Shown here: in pieces, positions 9,569 through 23,884 of the stretch
How the letters are laid out: every line of letters begins with the position of its first letter
Position numbering within the stretch: position 1 is the first letter of the stretch
DNA from: Thiothrix subterranea
GTDB taxonomy: Bacteria; Pseudomonadota; Gammaproteobacteria; Thiotrichales; Thiotrichaceae
Reading direction: 5' to 3'
NCBI RefSeq assembly: GCF_016772315.1
Contig: NZ_CP053482.1
Span: forward strand, 496,001-560,000
DNA: 64,000 nucleotides
Translations under genes and position numbers: made by a program
Notes under the pieces: model-generated
The model's database searches: none
Told to the model about the DNA's origin: nothing
What the model saw: only the letters and a program-made list of their open reading frames with translations

Positions 9569-10849
9569 ATGAGCAAAAATATCCAATCTATCCGGGGGAT
9601 GAATGACATTCTGCCGGATGCTACCCCCGCATGGCAGTACCTTGAAAACACTGCCCGCACCTTGCTGAATCGCTACGGCTACAGCGAAATCCGTATGCCT
9701 ATCGTCGAGCAAACCGATTTGTTTTCGCGTGCTGTCGGCGAAGTGACCGATATTGTTGAAAAGGAAATGTACACCTTTACCGATCGCAACGATGACAGCT
9801 TAAGTTTACGCCCGGAAGGTACGGCTGGCTGTATTCGTGCCGGAATTCAACACGGGCTGCTGCATAATCAGCAACAACGCCTGTGGTATACCGGCCCGAT
9901 GTTCCGCCATGAACGCCCCCAAAAAGGCCGTTACCGTCAATTCCACCAAATTGGCGTGGAAGCGTTCGGCATGGCGGGGCCGGATATTGACGCCGAACTC
10001 ATCTCCATGACTGCGCGGTTATGGAAAAGCCTTGGGCTGCGCAACTTGCGTTTGGAATTAAACACGCTAGGCACGCCCGAATGCCGTCATACTTACCGTG
10101 AATTACTGGTGGAGTATTTCACCGCGCATCACGATGCACTTGATGAGGATTCCAAACGCCGCCTGCACACCAACCCGTTGCGAATTTTGGACACCAAAAA
10201 TCCTGACCTGAAGGAAATTGTAGCCGCAGCACCCAGCCTGCACGATCATTTGGATGCGGTTTCCCGCGAACACTTTGCGACATTGCGCTCCTTACTGGAC
10301 AGCATGGGCATTGCCTACGAAGTCAACCCGCGCTTGGTACGCGGGCTGGATTATTACACCCACATGGTATTCGAGTGGGTAACGGATGATCTCGGCGCAC
10401 AAAGTACCGTCTGTGCAGGCGGGCGTTACGACGGCTTGGTGGAACAATTGGGCGGCAAACCGACCCCCGGTGTGGGCTTCGGCATGGGTTTGGAACGCCT
10501 GATTCTGTTGCTGGAAACCCAAGGCATTACTCCACCCGTCACCGCCCCCGATGTTTATTTGATCATGGCAGGCACAGCCGCGATTCAAACCGGCTTGACA
10601 CTGGCAGAAACATTGCGTGATGCCCTGCCCGACTTGCGCCTGATCAGCAATGGTGGCGAAGGCAGTTTCAAAACCCAAATGAAACGGGCTGATAAATCTT
10701 CCGCCAGCTTTGCCCTGATTCTGGGGGAAAATGAAGTGGAACGTGGCGAAATCGGCCTCAAACCCTTGCGTGACGGCGGTGAGCAGATTACGCTCCCGCT
10801 CAGCCAAGTGGCGCAACACCTTGCTGTTTTGCTTGAAAAAACACAATAA
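9569..10849 (+). CDS. hisS: Histidine--tRNA ligase
   Basis: 426 residues, normal length for bacterial HisRS. It charges tRNA-His. Class II motif 2 is seen in [17 protein letters not shown], and the histidine-specific motif appears as [13 protein letters not shown]. Motif 3 ([13 protein letters not shown]) follows, then the anticodon-binding domain. The gene starts 2 bases after rodZ, suggesting coupled translation. Confidence 0.98.
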   Translation: MSKNIQSIRGMNDILPDATPAWQYLENTARTLLNRYGYSEIRMPIVEQTDLFSRAVGEVTDIVEKEMYTFTDRNDDSLSLRPEGTAGCIRAGIQHGLLHNQQQRLWYTGPMFRHERPQKGRYRQFHQIGVEAFGMAGPDIDAELISMTARLWKSLGLRNLRLELNTLGTPECRHTYRELLVEYFTAHHDALDEDSKRRLHTNPLRILDTKNPDLKEIVAAAPSLHDHLDAVSREHFATLRSLLDSMGIAYEVNPRLVRGLDYYTHMVFEWVTDDLGAQSTVCAGGRYDGLVEQLGGKPTPGVGFGMGLERLILLLETQGITPPVTAPDVYLIMAGTAAIQTGLTLAETLRDALPDLRLISNGGEGSFKTQMKRADKSSASFALILGENEVERGEIGLKPLRDGGEQITLPLSQVAQHLAVLLEKTQ

Positions 10850-10884
10850 ATACCAACTTAACTCAATAATTCAGGGGCAAACTC

Positions 10885-11511
10885 ATGTCTGATTACAAAA
10901 CCGATGATGAAAAAGTCGAAGAACTCAAAGCTTGGTGGAAAGAAAACGGCACTTCCGTCATAGCCGGTATCGCACTGGCAATTGGCGGTTTATTCGGCTG
11001 GCAATATTGGAAAGACTACCAAGAAACCACGGCGGCAGAAGCCTCGGCGCTCTATGCCAAAGTCGAAAAAGCCAGTGAAACCTCATTGGAACAAGCGCAA
11101 ACAGACATCCAAGCCTTGCAAAGCGGTTACGCCTCCACCCCGTATGCGGCGATTGCCAGCATGAAAGCGGCGCAGCAATACGCTGAAAAAGGCGAATACG
11201 AACCGGCAGCCACCGCCCTGCGCTGGGTCATCGACAATAGCAAGGAAGCGGATTTCAAACACCTTGCCAATATCCGCCTCGCCCGCGTTTTGCTTGCCAT
11301 GAAAAAAGTGGACGAAGCGCAAACGCTCATCACCCAAACCTACCCTGAGGCGTATCAAGCACTGATTGACGAGCTGAAAGGCGACATTTACGTTGCCCAA
11401 AATAAACCCACCGACGCACGCGCGGCTTATGACAAAGCCATGCTGGGCGCGGCAGGCAGTTCCAGCGAATTGATCAAACTGAAACGTGACAACCTCGGTG
11501 AGGGAACCTAA
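10885..11511 (+). CDS. yfgM: YfgM family tetratricopeptide membrane protein
   Basis: 208 residues with an N-terminal cytoplasmic tail, one membrane helix at about 24-45 (SVIAGIALAIGGLFGWQYW) and a periplasmic helical TPR-like domain. E. coli YfgM (also called AncA) associates with the SecYEG translocon and the PpiD chaperone and helps substrates fold after export. Its position between hisS and bamB is the usual one, and a GGGG-containing ribosome site lies before ATG 10885. Confidence 0.93.
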   Translation: MSDYKTDDEKVEELKAWWKENGTSVIAGIALAIGGLFGWQYWKDYQETTAAEASALYAKVEKASETSLEQAQTDIQALQSGYASTPYAAIASMKAAQQYAEKGEYEPAATALRWVIDNSKEADFKHLANIRLARVLLAMKKVDEAQTLITQTYPEAYQALIDELKGDIYVAQNKPTDARAAYDKAMLGAAGSSSELIKLKRDNLGEGT

Positions 11512-11521
11512 CAAGGACACC

Positions 11522-12682
11522 ATGAAACACATTAGCGTCGCCCTGCTCGTCGCTGTCGCCTTATCGGGTTGCGGCACACTCTCACAAATGACCACAGCGG
11601 TTATTCCTGCCAAAACGGAAAACCCACCGAAAGCCTTGAAAGAAGTCAAAGCCACTGCCACCGTGCGCACCTTATGGCAAGTCAGCACGGGCAGCAGCAG
11701 CGGCAAAGACTACGTGCGCATCCACCCCTCAGTGGATGACAGTGCCGTATTAGTGGCTGGCGGGCGTTCAGCCAGTGCGTGGAGCAAAGCCAACGGCGGG
11801 CAGATCTGGCAAACCACGCTTGAGGGTGGTGTGACCGGCGGCGTCAGCAGCGGCGCAGGTGGCGTATTCCTCGGCACTGGCAACGGCAATGCGCTTGCAT
11901 TGGAGCGGCAAACCGGCAAAATTCTCTGGTCAACGCCCTTGGGCAGTGAAGTATTGGCAGCATCAGCGCCTAATAACGGTGTTGTAGTATTCCGCACCAG
12001 TAATGGCGGTTTGCACGGCCTTTCCACCCAAAACGGGCAAGTTCTCTGGCGTGAAGGGCGCAAAAGCCCAACGCTTTCGTTGCGTGGCGCAAGCACTCCG
12101 ATTGTCGTGGGCGGCATGGTCATCGCCGGTTTCGATAACGGTGTGGTCACAGCTTTCGACATGCAAAGCGGCAAAGGGCTGTGGGAAGTTACCCTGTCCG
12201 TGCCACGCGGCAGCAGCGATCTTGACCGCATGACCGACGTGGATGGCGAGATGAAAGCCTTGGGCGAAGCGCTGTTTGCCGCGAGTTACAACGGGCGAAT
12301 TGCAGGCATCAATATGCGTGACGGCAGTGTCGCCTGGGCAGCGCCCTACTCCAGCTATACCGGCGTGGATGCCGACCCGAACGGCTTGTATACCAGCAGT
12401 GACGCGGGTGATCTGTGGAAACTGGAACCGCTTTCCGGCAACCCGGTGTGGAAAATGGATGACCTGCAACGTCGCCAACCCACTGCGCCAGCGCTACTTG
12501 GTCAATACCTCGTCATCGGCGATTACCAAGGCTACTTGCATTGGATCAATACCAGCAACGGGCAAGTGGCGGCACGCACCCAAGGCGATAAAACCGGCTA
12601 CACCGTCGCCCCCGTTAAAGACGGCAATGTTGTTTATACCTTAGGGAAAAGCGGCTTACTCGCGGCTTTCAGCATCCAATAA
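11522..12682 (+). CDS. bamB: Outer membrane protein assembly factor BamB
   Basis: 386-residue lipoprotein of the BAM complex, which inserts beta-barrel proteins in the outer membrane. The lipobox is VALSGC near residue 17, and the body is an eight-bladed propeller with PQQ-like repeats such as ALERQTGKILWSTPLG and AFDMQSGKGLWEV. The start is placed at ATG 11522 rather than the upstream in-frame position at 11486, because only this gives a signal peptide; AAGGA precedes it. The 3' end overlaps the convergent uracil-DNA glycosylase by 27 bases. In many gammaproteobacteria der follows; it does not here. Confidence 0.95.
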   Translation: MKHISVALLVAVALSGCGTLSQMTTAVIPAKTENPPKALKEVKATATVRTLWQVSTGSSSGKDYVRIHPSVDDSAVLVAGGRSASAWSKANGGQIWQTTLEGGVTGGVSSGAGGVFLGTGNGNALALERQTGKILWSTPLGSEVLAASAPNNGVVVFRTSNGGLHGLSTQNGQVLWREGRKSPTLSLRGASTPIVVGGMVIAGFDNGVVTAFDMQSGKGLWEVTLSVPRGSSDLDRMTDVDGEMKALGEALFAASYNGRIAGINMRDGSVAWAAPYSSYTGVDADPNGLYTSSDAGDLWKLEPLSGNPVWKMDDLQRRQPTAPALLGQYLVIGDYQGYLHWINTSNGQVAARTQGDKTGYTVAPVKDGNVVYTLGKSGLLAAFSIQ

Positions 12683-13291
12683 GCCAAGCCAAGCGGGGTG
12701 TGCTGCCAAGGCTTGCAGCGCATCCTGCAACAAGGTTTTTCCCGGCTCAGTACGAAACCACGTCGACAAACCCGACGGATGCGGCAACGGCAGCAAATCG
12801 ACTTCGCGTCCGTCGATCACCGTGCGATGGCATTTCCCCACCACTTCATCCAACTTTTTGGCGCTAAGAAATTGGCTAATGGCTAACTTGCCAATCAAAA
12901 TCAGCAGTTGCGGGCGCAATAGGCGAATTTCAGCATTCAGCCAGCGTGAGCAATTCGTCACCTCTTCCGTGGAGGGAACGCGATCACCGCCTTGCGCTTG
13001 CTTGCCCGGAAAACACCGACAAACTGCCGCCATGTAAACCCGTTGCCGAAATGCCGTTTCATCTAACCCAATCCCTTCAAACCATTTGAAGAGGGTTTTG
13101 CCTGCTGTCCAACCAAACGGGCGCATGACCTTGGCTTCGTGGATACCGGGCGCTTGCCCGATGGACATCACGGGTGACACAACGGGTTCGCCAGTAATGA
13201 CCGGGCGGATCATCAGCGGGCAAAGCGTGCATTGGCGCAAGGCTTGTTGGTGTTGCACCAAATCGACGGGGGCATACGCGGGCAAAGTCAT
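12656..13291 (-). CDS. Uracil-DNA glycosylase superfamily, iron-sulfur type (family 4/5-like)
   Basis: 211 residues. It shows the pattern of iron-sulfur uracil-DNA glycosylases: CTLC near the N-terminus as first cluster ligands, further cysteines in CRCFPGK and in VTNC, motif A as GQAPG, and motif B as HPSGLS. These enzymes cut uracil from DNA and start base-excision repair. Motif A has Gln rather than Glu of the usual GEAPG, so the exact family (4, 5 or a related branch) is uncertain. The ATG at 13291 shares its A with the dehydrogenase stop (TGATG), which is better than the upstream TTG at 13300, and suggests translational coupling. Confidence 0.82.
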   Translation of the reverse strand: MTLPAYAPVDLVQHQQALRQCTLCPLMIRPVITGEPVVSPVMSIGQAPGIHEAKVMRPFGWTAGKTLFKWFEGIGLDETAFRQRVYMAAVCRCFPGKQAQGGDRVPSTEEVTNCSRWLNAEIRLLRPQLLILIGKLAISQFLSAKKLDEVVGKCHRTVIDGREVDLLPLPHPSGLSTWFRTEPGKTLLQDALQALAAHPAWLGLLDAESRE

Positions 13292-14493
13292 CACAAGCAA
13301 ACCCGAATCAGGTGCGCAATATCGGTATCGGTCAACGTAATCGGGTTGGTTTTCATGCTGGAACCGCGTGAATGCGCCACGATTTTCGGAATATCCGCCT
13401 CCGTGACCCCAAAATCTGCCAAGCCTGGCAATTGCAATTGATGCGCCCAGGTGGTCAGCGTGTGTACCAAAAACACCCGCGCCCCGACCGGATCAACATG
13501 GCTGCGCCCTCGGAACAATTTACCGACCGTGGTGTATTTTACCAATGCGGGGTTCTCGGGTTCATTGGCCTCCATCAAGTCAATGTTTAAGCGCGTGGCT
13601 TCAGCCACCAACATGCCGCAGCCGACTCCGTGGGCAATCGGATGAAACGCTCCCAGCGGTGCGACCACGCCATGCACCGAACCCAGCCCCGTTTGCGCCA
13701 AACAAATGCCCGATAACAGAGCAGCGTAAGCCATTTTGCCGCGAGCCGCGCTATCACTGGGGTCATGGTAGAAATTTAGCAAGCTATCGCGCACCGCTTC
13801 CATGCCCGACAACGCCAGCGCATCGGTCAACGGATTGGCACGGATGGACACGTAAGCTTCCAGCAACTGGGTGAACGCATCCATGCCATTGGCTGCAATT
13901 TGTGCAGGTGGACAAGTTGCCAGCAAATCGGGGTCAATGATGGCGTATTCGGCAACCAAGCGATCATCCCGAAACGATTTCTTGAAACCGTGTTCGCCCT
14001 GCACCGACAGCACCGCGTTTTTGGTGGCTTCTGAACCCGTGCCAGCCGTGGTAGGCACAGCGATGAACGGTGTGGCAGCGCCTTGATACGGCAATTCGGG
14101 GCCGACACCTTCCAAATGATCCAGCACCGAATTGCCGGGTTTGAGCAGCCCCGCCAACGCTTTGGCAGCATCCAAGGGACTGCCACCGCCAATTCCAATG
14201 ACCGCATCAAAATCCATATCCGACAAGGCATTACAGGCGGCGACGGTGGTATCCACCCATTGCGGGGAAGGCTCTTGCGTCACGCGCCGAATTTCCCAGC
14301 TAAAACCAGCCGCTTGCAGCTCGTGAAACAACGCCTCAGCAGCCACAGAATCCGTGAAGGAGCCAGCCCCGGTGATAATCAGCAAACGTTTGCCGTATTG
14401 CGCGGCAATCGCGGGCAACTTACGGATAGCACCTGCGCCGAATTCGATACGTGGCAAGCGGGCGATGGAAAAAGAGGCAAGCGTGGTTTGCAT
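13291..14493 (-). CDS. Iron-containing alcohol dehydrogenase
   Basis: 400 residues of the type III (iron-dependent) alcohol dehydrogenase family. The N-terminal NAD(P)-binding domain has VIGIGGGSPLDAAK at about 98-111, followed by PTTAGTGSEAT. The helical metal domain has NGMDAFTQLLEAY (aspartate ligand) and GSVHGVVAPLGAFHPIAHG with the histidine ligands. Members oxidise or reduce simple alcohols and aldehydes; the substrate is unknown. The start is ATG 14493, with CGGAG seven bases upstream; the frame upstream to 14541 lacks family similarity. It forms a coupled pair with the uracil-DNA glycosylase. Confidence 0.9.
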   Translation of the reverse strand: MQTTLASFSIARLPRIEFGAGAIRKLPAIAAQYGKRLLIITGAGSFTDSVAAEALFHELQAAGFSWEIRRVTQEPSPQWVDTTVAACNALSDMDFDAVIGIGGGSPLDAAKALAGLLKPGNSVLDHLEGVGPELPYQGAATPFIAVPTTAGTGSEATKNAVLSVQGEHGFKKSFRDDRLVAEYAIIDPDLLATCPPAQIAANGMDAFTQLLEAYVSIRANPLTDALALSGMEAVRDSLLNFYHDPSDSAARGKMAYAALLSGICLAQTGLGSVHGVVAPLGAFHPIAHGVGCGMLVAEATRLNIDLMEANEPENPALVKYTTVGKLFRGRSHVDPVGARVFLVHTLTTWAHQLQLPGLADFGVTEADIPKIVAHSRGSSMKTNPITLTDTDIAHLIRVCL

Positions 14494-14613
14494 CAGGCGA
14501 CTCCGGTTGAATAAGCTTAAGCGCAGGCAAGCATGACGCATCCAAGCAACTAGCGCAACGCCTGCACCTGCGCCATAATTCGCGCTTGATTCCTAGCAAA
14601 CCGACGCGAATCC

Positions 14614-15303
14614 ATGAAAAAAGCAGTCATTCTTCTCAGTGGCGGACTCGATTCCACCACTGTTCTTGCCATTGCCAAAGCGCAAGGCTATGAACCCTAC
14701 GCGCTCTCGTTCCGCTACGGGCAGCGCCACAGCATCGAACTCGCGTCCGCGCAACGGGTGGCGGCGGCGATGCAGGTCAAGGAACATGTCATTGCTGATA
14801 TTAACCTGCGTGCTTTTGGTGGTTCGGCGTTGACGGCTGATATTGCTGTTCCGAAAGGGCGTGATACTGCCGCGATGGAAGCGGATATTCCGATCACCTA
14901 CGTCCCCGCTCGCAATACGATTTTTCTATCGTTCGCGCTGGGCTGGGCGGAAGTGTTGCACGCTAACCATATTTTTGTGGGGGTGAATGCGCTCGATTAT
15001 TCGGGCTACCCCGATTGCCGCCCGGAATTCATCAGCGCGTTTGAAACGATGGCGAATCTTGCGACCAAAAGCGGGGTTGAGGGCAATAAGCTCACTATCC
15101 ATGCGCCGCTGATTGAGATGAGCAAGGCGGATATTATCCGTAAAGGGTTGGAACTGTGCGTGGATTATGGCCTGACCAGCAGTTGTTATGACCCCGGTGA
15201 TGACGGCAAACCGTGCGGGCAATGCGATTCCTGCCTGCTGCGTGCCAAAGGCTTTGCGGAGGCGGGCGTTGCTGATCCGTTGTTGCTGCACTATGACCTG
15301 TGA
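14614..15303 (+). CDS. queC: 7-cyano-7-deazaguanine synthase QueC
   Basis: 229 residues. It makes preQ0 from 7-carboxy-7-deazaguanine, ATP and ammonia, a step in queuosine tRNA modification. The ATP-binding loop [10 protein letters not shown] is at residues 7-16, and the C-terminal zinc site is visible as [18 protein letters not shown] with four cysteines. Normal length. No other queuosine gene is in the window. Divergent from the iron alcohol dehydrogenase across a 120-base gap. Confidence 0.97.
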   Translation: MKKAVILLSGGLDSTTVLAIAKAQGYEPYALSFRYGQRHSIELASAQRVAAAMQVKEHVIADINLRAFGGSALTADIAVPKGRDTAAMEADIPITYVPARNTIFLSFALGWAEVLHANHIFVGVNALDYSGYPDCRPEFISAFETMANLATKSGVEGNKLTIHAPLIEMSKADIIRKGLELCVDYGLTSSCYDPGDDGKPCGQCDSCLLRAKGFAEAGVADPLLLHYDL

Positions 15304-15366
15304 CCGTCTACAGATCAAAATACCGCACGAGCACAAACTTCCAGTAGAATCATTGCGTGGAGTTGA

Positions 15367-17789
<2,423 letters not shown>

Positions 17790-17832
17790 CAATATCAGGG
17801 CAACCCGCCAAGCGGACAAGGAGATGTTTCAC

Positions 17833-20092
<2,260 letters not shown>

Positions 20093-20227
20093 TCATTCCT
20101 ACGAGAGGTTTGCGGACATCCAGCAACTGTGGATACAAATTTTCGAATATTTTTACCATACGTTAATTTGACCGATAAACGGTGATTTTGCAAACAGTAA
20201 TTGCCAAACCAATCACTGTCATCTACC

Positions 20228-20241
20228 ATGATAACTATCAT
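20228..20241. promoter_or_regulatory. Candidate VapB/VapBC operator palindrome
   Basis: ATGATA and TATCAT flank a 2-base spacer, a perfect palindrome 17 bases before the vapB start. AbrB-fold antitoxins with their toxins bind palindromes at their own promoter, so this is a likely autorepression site. Inference from position and symmetry. Confidence 0.5.
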
Positions 20242-20258
20242 CAAACCGGAGATTTACC

Positions 20259-20489
20259 ATGCCGCAAACAGCTAGATTATTCATGTCAGGGCGTAGCCAA
20301 GCGGTACGCCTACCCAAACAATTCCGCTTTCAAGGCAATGAAGTCTTTATTCGGCGAGTAGGCGATCAAATCATCCTCTCACCCAAGCCCGCAAGTTGGG
20401 ATGATTTTTTCAACGACACGCAACGTCCTACCGCCGATTTCATGGCTGAACGGGTAGATTTGCCACCGCAAGAACGGGTGTTGTTTTGA
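20259..20489 (+). CDS. vapB: VapB-type antitoxin (AbrB/SpoVT fold)
   Basis: 76 residues. The N-terminal half (ARLFMSGRSQAVRLPKQFRF) is the swapped-hairpin AbrB DNA-binding fold of VapB antitoxins. The C-terminal tail (ASWDDFFND through ADFMAERV) should wrap the toxin and block its active site. CGGAG lies at a good distance before ATG 20259. The stop shares a base with the toxin start, so the pair is translationally coupled. A palindrome just upstream may be its operator. Confidence 0.9.
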   Translation: MPQTARLFMSGRSQAVRLPKQFRFQGNEVFIRRVGDQIILSPKPASWDDFFNDTQRPTADFMAERVDLPPQERVLF

Positions 20490-20890
20490 TGAAACGTTAC
20501 ATGCTAGACACCGATACCAGCAGCTACATCATTAAAAATCGCCCAGAGCAAGTCGCCAAGCGTTTCCGCACCCTAAAAATGGAACAAATCTGCATTTCCA
20601 TCATTACCTACGCAGAATTGCTCTACGGTGTGGAACGCTCATCCTCAGAACGGGTAAACCGCCCCATTATCGAAAATTTCGTCGCACATCTGGATGTATT
20701 GGATTGGGATAAAGACGCAGCCGACCACTATTCCCGCGTTCGCGCCCAACTGGAGCGAAGCGGCACGCCCATCGGCGGTATGGATATGCAAATCGGTAGT
20801 CATGCCCTCAGCCAAGGCATTATTTTAGTCACCAACAATACGCGGCACTTTGAACGGATTATCGGTCTGCAACTCGAAACGTGGGTGTAA
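20489..20890 (+). CDS. vapC: VapC-type PIN-domain toxin ribonuclease
   Basis: 133 residues with the PIN-domain acids: LDTDTSSYI near the N-terminus, a glutamate in YAELLYGVERS, and the aspartate in GGMDMQIGSHAL; the final NNTRHFERI is the usual VapC close, with N-T in place of the common N-x-R/D motif region. VapC toxins are Mg-dependent endoribonucleases, often cutting initiator tRNA. The ATG at 20489 overlaps the vapB stop (TGATG). The last 66 bases overlap the 3' end of tilS on the opposite strand. Toxin activity depends on intact acids, which look present. Confidence 0.9.
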   Translation: MKRYMLDTDTSSYIIKNRPEQVAKRFRTLKMEQICISIITYAELLYGVERSSSERVNRPIIENFVAHLDVLDWDKDAADHYSRVRAQLERSGTPIGGMDMQIGSHALSQGIILVTNNTRHFERIIGLQLETWV

Positions 20891-22108
20891 GCCGATCAAC
20901 CGCTCCCCCACATACACCAACGGCAGCCGCTCCCGCTCCCACGGCGGCACACCCCACTCTTGCAACAAATGCTTAAGGCTATGATGCCCGCCACGCTCTG
21001 GCAAATACACGCTCTCTCCCCCTTGCCGAAAACGTACCGTGACAACTTCAGGATACCCCGCCTCCGCCACCAAGGTGCGCCCCAACGATGCAATCACCAA
21101 CGGCTCTCGCGTCTCCCACACCAACACCTGCTGGGGGTCATGCGCAGACAACGGCGACATTGCATACACATCATCCCGATAACGGCGAATTTCGCAGCCA
21201 TTCCACCGTACACATGGCGTAGCATCCGCCCGCGCCTGCAACACATCACACAACACTTGACGCAGCTTTTTCTCCTCCGGCAAACGAAAACCACCCTGTG
21301 TCAACCATTCGCGCAACACCGCTTTTTGCATCGCCCCATCCAGCGTCAACAATCGGCTAACGGATAACGTATCCGGCTTAGTACCTTGCAAACTCGGCAA
21401 TTTCTCACGCAAAAAACCTGCCAACAACTGACGGCTTTCGCCTTGTAACCGCGCCGCCCGCGCCAAGGTCTTACCCGCCGCAGGCCAACGTTGTTCCAAT
21501 AGTGGCATCACCTGATTACGTAAAAAATTACGATCAAAACGGCTGTCTTGATTACTGGGGTCGTTTATGAAATTCAGCTCATGCTGTTTGGCATAGGCCG
21601 CCAATTCCGCCCGACTGCATCCCAACAGCGGTCGCCCCAACGCCCCGGATGCAAATGGTCGAATTTCCGGCATCGCTGCCAACCCATCTACGCCACTCCC
21701 GCGCAGCAAATGCAGCAACAAGGTTTCCGCCTGATCGTTCTGATGATGCGCCGTCAACACAATTTCACCTGCCTGCAAGTGTTGCAGGAAAGCCGCGTAC
21801 CGTGCCGTCCGCGCCACCGCTTCCACACTTGCTCCCGCCGGAATCACCAATTCCAAGGCTTCCACCACCAGCGGTATTTCCAAAACCGTGCACACCTCAC
21901 GGCAATGTGCCGCCCATGCCGCAGACATGGCCTGCAAACCGTGATCAATGTGCAGCGCACGAAACCTAAGGTGAGGATATTGCCCGCGCAGACTTGCACA
22001 AGCATGAAGTAAAACATGCGAATCCAGCCCGCCACTGAACCCAATCCAATAACTAGCGGCTGGATACCGTTGAAAAAACGCGACTAAACTATTCCTCAAA
22101 CTGCCCAA
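20825..22108 (-). CDS. tilS: tRNA(Ile)-lysidine synthase TilS
   Basis: 427 residues. TilS attaches lysine to C34 of the tRNA-Ile CAU anticodon so that it reads AUA; it is normally essential. The N-terminal PP-loop is [11 protein letters not shown], followed by ALHIDHGLQ and [14 protein letters not shown]. The C-terminal TilS_C domain runs through [30 protein letters not shown]. The start appears to be TTG at 22108 (or TTG at 22099), overlapping the accA 3' end by 20 bases. The gene ends inside vapC: 66 bases are shared on opposite strands, so its last 20 or so residues may differ from relatives. Confidence 0.93.
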   Translation of the reverse strand: MGSLRNSLVAFFQRYPAASYWIGFSGGLDSHVLLHACASLRGQYPHLRFRALHIDHGLQAMSAAWAAHCREVCTVLEIPLVVEALELVIPAGASVEAVARTARYAAFLQHLQAGEIVLTAHHQNDQAETLLLHLLRGSGVDGLAAMPEIRPFASGALGRPLLGCSRAELAAYAKQHELNFINDPSNQDSRFDRNFLRNQVMPLLEQRWPAAGKTLARAARLQGESRQLLAGFLREKLPSLQGTKPDTLSVSRLLTLDGAMQKAVLREWLTQGGFRLPEEKKLRQVLCDVLQARADATPCVRWNGCEIRRYRDDVYAMSPLSAHDPQQVLVWETREPLVIASLGRTLVAEAGYPEVVTVRFRQGGESVYLPERGGHHSLKHLLQEWGVPPWERERLPLVYVGERLIGLHPRFELQTDNPFKVPRIVGD

Positions 22109-23042
22109 AGCCCATAATGCGCTGGTAACGCTGATCCAACAATTTGTCGATATTCATGGTCTTCAAATTGCGCAGATTAGCATCGAGCGCCTCGCCGATA
22201 TGTTGCGCCGCCGCTTCCATATCACGGTGCGCCCCGCCCAATGGCTCAGGAATAATCTGCTCAATCAACCCCAGTGATTTCAGACGATCCGCCGTAATGC
22301 CCATTGCATCGGCAGCATCCGCCGCTTTTTCCGCACTTTTCCACAAGATCGACGCGCAACCTTCCGGCGAAATCACCGAGTATGTCGCGTATTGCAACAT
22401 CATCACCCGGTCGCCCACCCCAATGGCTAATGCACCGCCCGAACCGCCTTCGCCCACCACGGTACAAATAATCGGGGTACGCAATTTCGCCATCTCGTAC
22501 AAATTGCGGGCAATCGCTTCACTTTGACCGCGCTCTTCCGCGCCGATACCGGGGTATGCGCCGGGCGTGTCGATAAAGGTAATGATCGGCAGTTGGAATT
22601 TTTCTGCCATGTGCATCAAACGCAAAGCCTTGCGATACCCTTCCGGGCGCGGCATACCAAAATTGCGTTTGATATTTTCGTTGGTATCGCGCCCTTTCTG
22701 ATGCCCGATGACCATGACAGACTGACCGCGAAACCGTGCCATGCCGCCAATAATCGCCTTATCATCTGCAAAGGCACGATCACCATGCAACTCTTTGAAA
22801 TCGGTGAATAAATAACGGATTAAATCCAGCGTATACGGGCGTTTTGGGTGCCGCGCAAGCTGCGAAATCTGACGCGGGGTCAGTTTGGAAAAAATGGAAC
22901 GGGTCAACGAGGCAGCTTTTTCTTCCAGCTTGCCAATCTCTTCGCTCAGGTTAATTTCAGCGTCACCGACGTAACGCAGCTCTTCGATCTTCGCCTGTAA
23001 TTCGGCGATCGGTTGTTCAAAATCCAGAAAATCCGGGTTCAT
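22089..23042 (-). CDS. accA: Acetyl-CoA carboxylase carboxyltransferase subunit alpha
   Basis: 317 residues, the expected length. With AccD it forms the carboxyltransferase that makes malonyl-CoA for fatty acid synthesis. Visible motifs include [43 protein letters not shown] and [13 protein letters not shown], all family hallmarks. The order accA-tilS is common in gammaproteobacteria; here the two overlap by 20 bases. Confidence 0.98.
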   Translation of the reverse strand: MNPDFLDFEQPIAELQAKIEELRYVGDAEINLSEEIGKLEEKAASLTRSIFSKLTPRQISQLARHPKRPYTLDLIRYLFTDFKELHGDRAFADDKAIIGGMARFRGQSVMVIGHQKGRDTNENIKRNFGMPRPEGYRKALRLMHMAEKFQLPIITFIDTPGAYPGIGAEERGQSEAIARNLYEMAKLRTPIICTVVGEGGSGGALAIGVGDRVMMLQYATYSVISPEGCASILWKSAEKAADAADAMGITADRLKSLGLIEQIIPEPLGGAHRDMEAAAQHIGEALDANLRNLKTMNIDKLLDQRYQRIMGFGQFEE

Positions 23043-23113
23043 GCCTGTTGTTTATCCGTTGACCCATGTAATCAAGCAATTAATTTTACAGTGCTTGCGC
23101 CCAGATTACGACT

Positions 23114-23884
23114 TTAAAAATACTGTTCTGTGGTGATATGCCCCGGCTTGTGGCGCAAATGGCGCTGCATCCCGCGATTGCCCAGCAAGGCTTTCATATC
23201 ATTGAGCATATTATGGTTGCCGCACAGCATGACGTGGGTATCGTCGGCGGTAATGGTTGTGCCTGCCGTTTGTTCCAATGTGCCAGATTCTAGGTGAGTG
23301 GTAATACGCCCTTCCAGCCCGTGCGCATTGGCTTCGCGAGTCACACAGCTAATAAAACGGAATTGTTCAGGGTATTGTGTAGCAAACGTTTGGATCAAAT
23401 CAGCATACGCCAACTCATTCACCAACGGTACACCGTGTACCAACACGATTTTCTGGAAACGCTGCCAAGGCTGTGGGGTTTTGAGGATCGACAAATAAGG
23501 CCCTAAACCTGTACCTGTGGCAATCATCCATAGATTTGGCACAGCGGGGATTTCATCCAACACGAAAAAGCCTTTGGCAGGTTGCGAAATTTCGAGGCTA
23601 TCACCCGGCTGCAATTGCGCCAAAGCGTTAGAGAGTTTGCCGTTGGGAACGATATTGTAGAAAATTTCCAACGCTTCTTCATCAGGCGCATTGATTAGCG
23701 AGTAGGATTTCGCCACTAGCTCCGTACCGTCTGCGGTGGGGATAGGCAGTCGCAAAGTGACGAATTGACCCGCTGTAAACGGTAGCGCTTCGGTGCGAAT
23801 ACGCAAGGTCAATAAACGCTCAGTCCAGCGTTGATTGCTTAGTACTTCAGCGTTGTGCCAGGTGGTGCGAATGATTCCGGTCAT
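23114..23884 (-). CDS. fpr: Ferredoxin--NADP reductase
   Basis: 256 residues. The FAD domain has AKSYSLINAP (an RxYS-like FAD contact with Lys in place of Arg) and the NADP domain has MIATGTGLGPYLSIL, then VHGV and CGNHNMLND. It ends with an aromatic (EQYF), like bacterial-type Fpr. It moves electrons between NADPH and ferredoxin or flavodoxin. Its first 38 bases overlap the end of the upstream flavoprotein gene on the same strand. Confidence 0.92.
   Translation of the reverse strand: MTGIIRTTWHNAEVLSNQRWTERLLTLRIRTEALPFTAGQFVTLRLPIPTADGTELVAKSYSLINAPDEEALEIFYNIVPNGKLSNALAQLQPGDSLEISQPAKGFFVLDEIPAVPNLWMIATGTGLGPYLSILKTPQPWQRFQKIVLVHGVPLVNELAYADLIQTFATQYPEQFRFISCVTREANAHGLEGRITTHLESGTLEQTAGTTITADDTHVMLCGNHNMLNDMKALLGNRGMQRHLRHKPGHITTEQYF

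Noticed and set aside
12656-12682. Convergent overlap of bamB and uracil-DNA glycosylase as a frameshift
   Set aside because: Both 3' ends are intact and family-typical; short convergent overlaps occur several times in the window.
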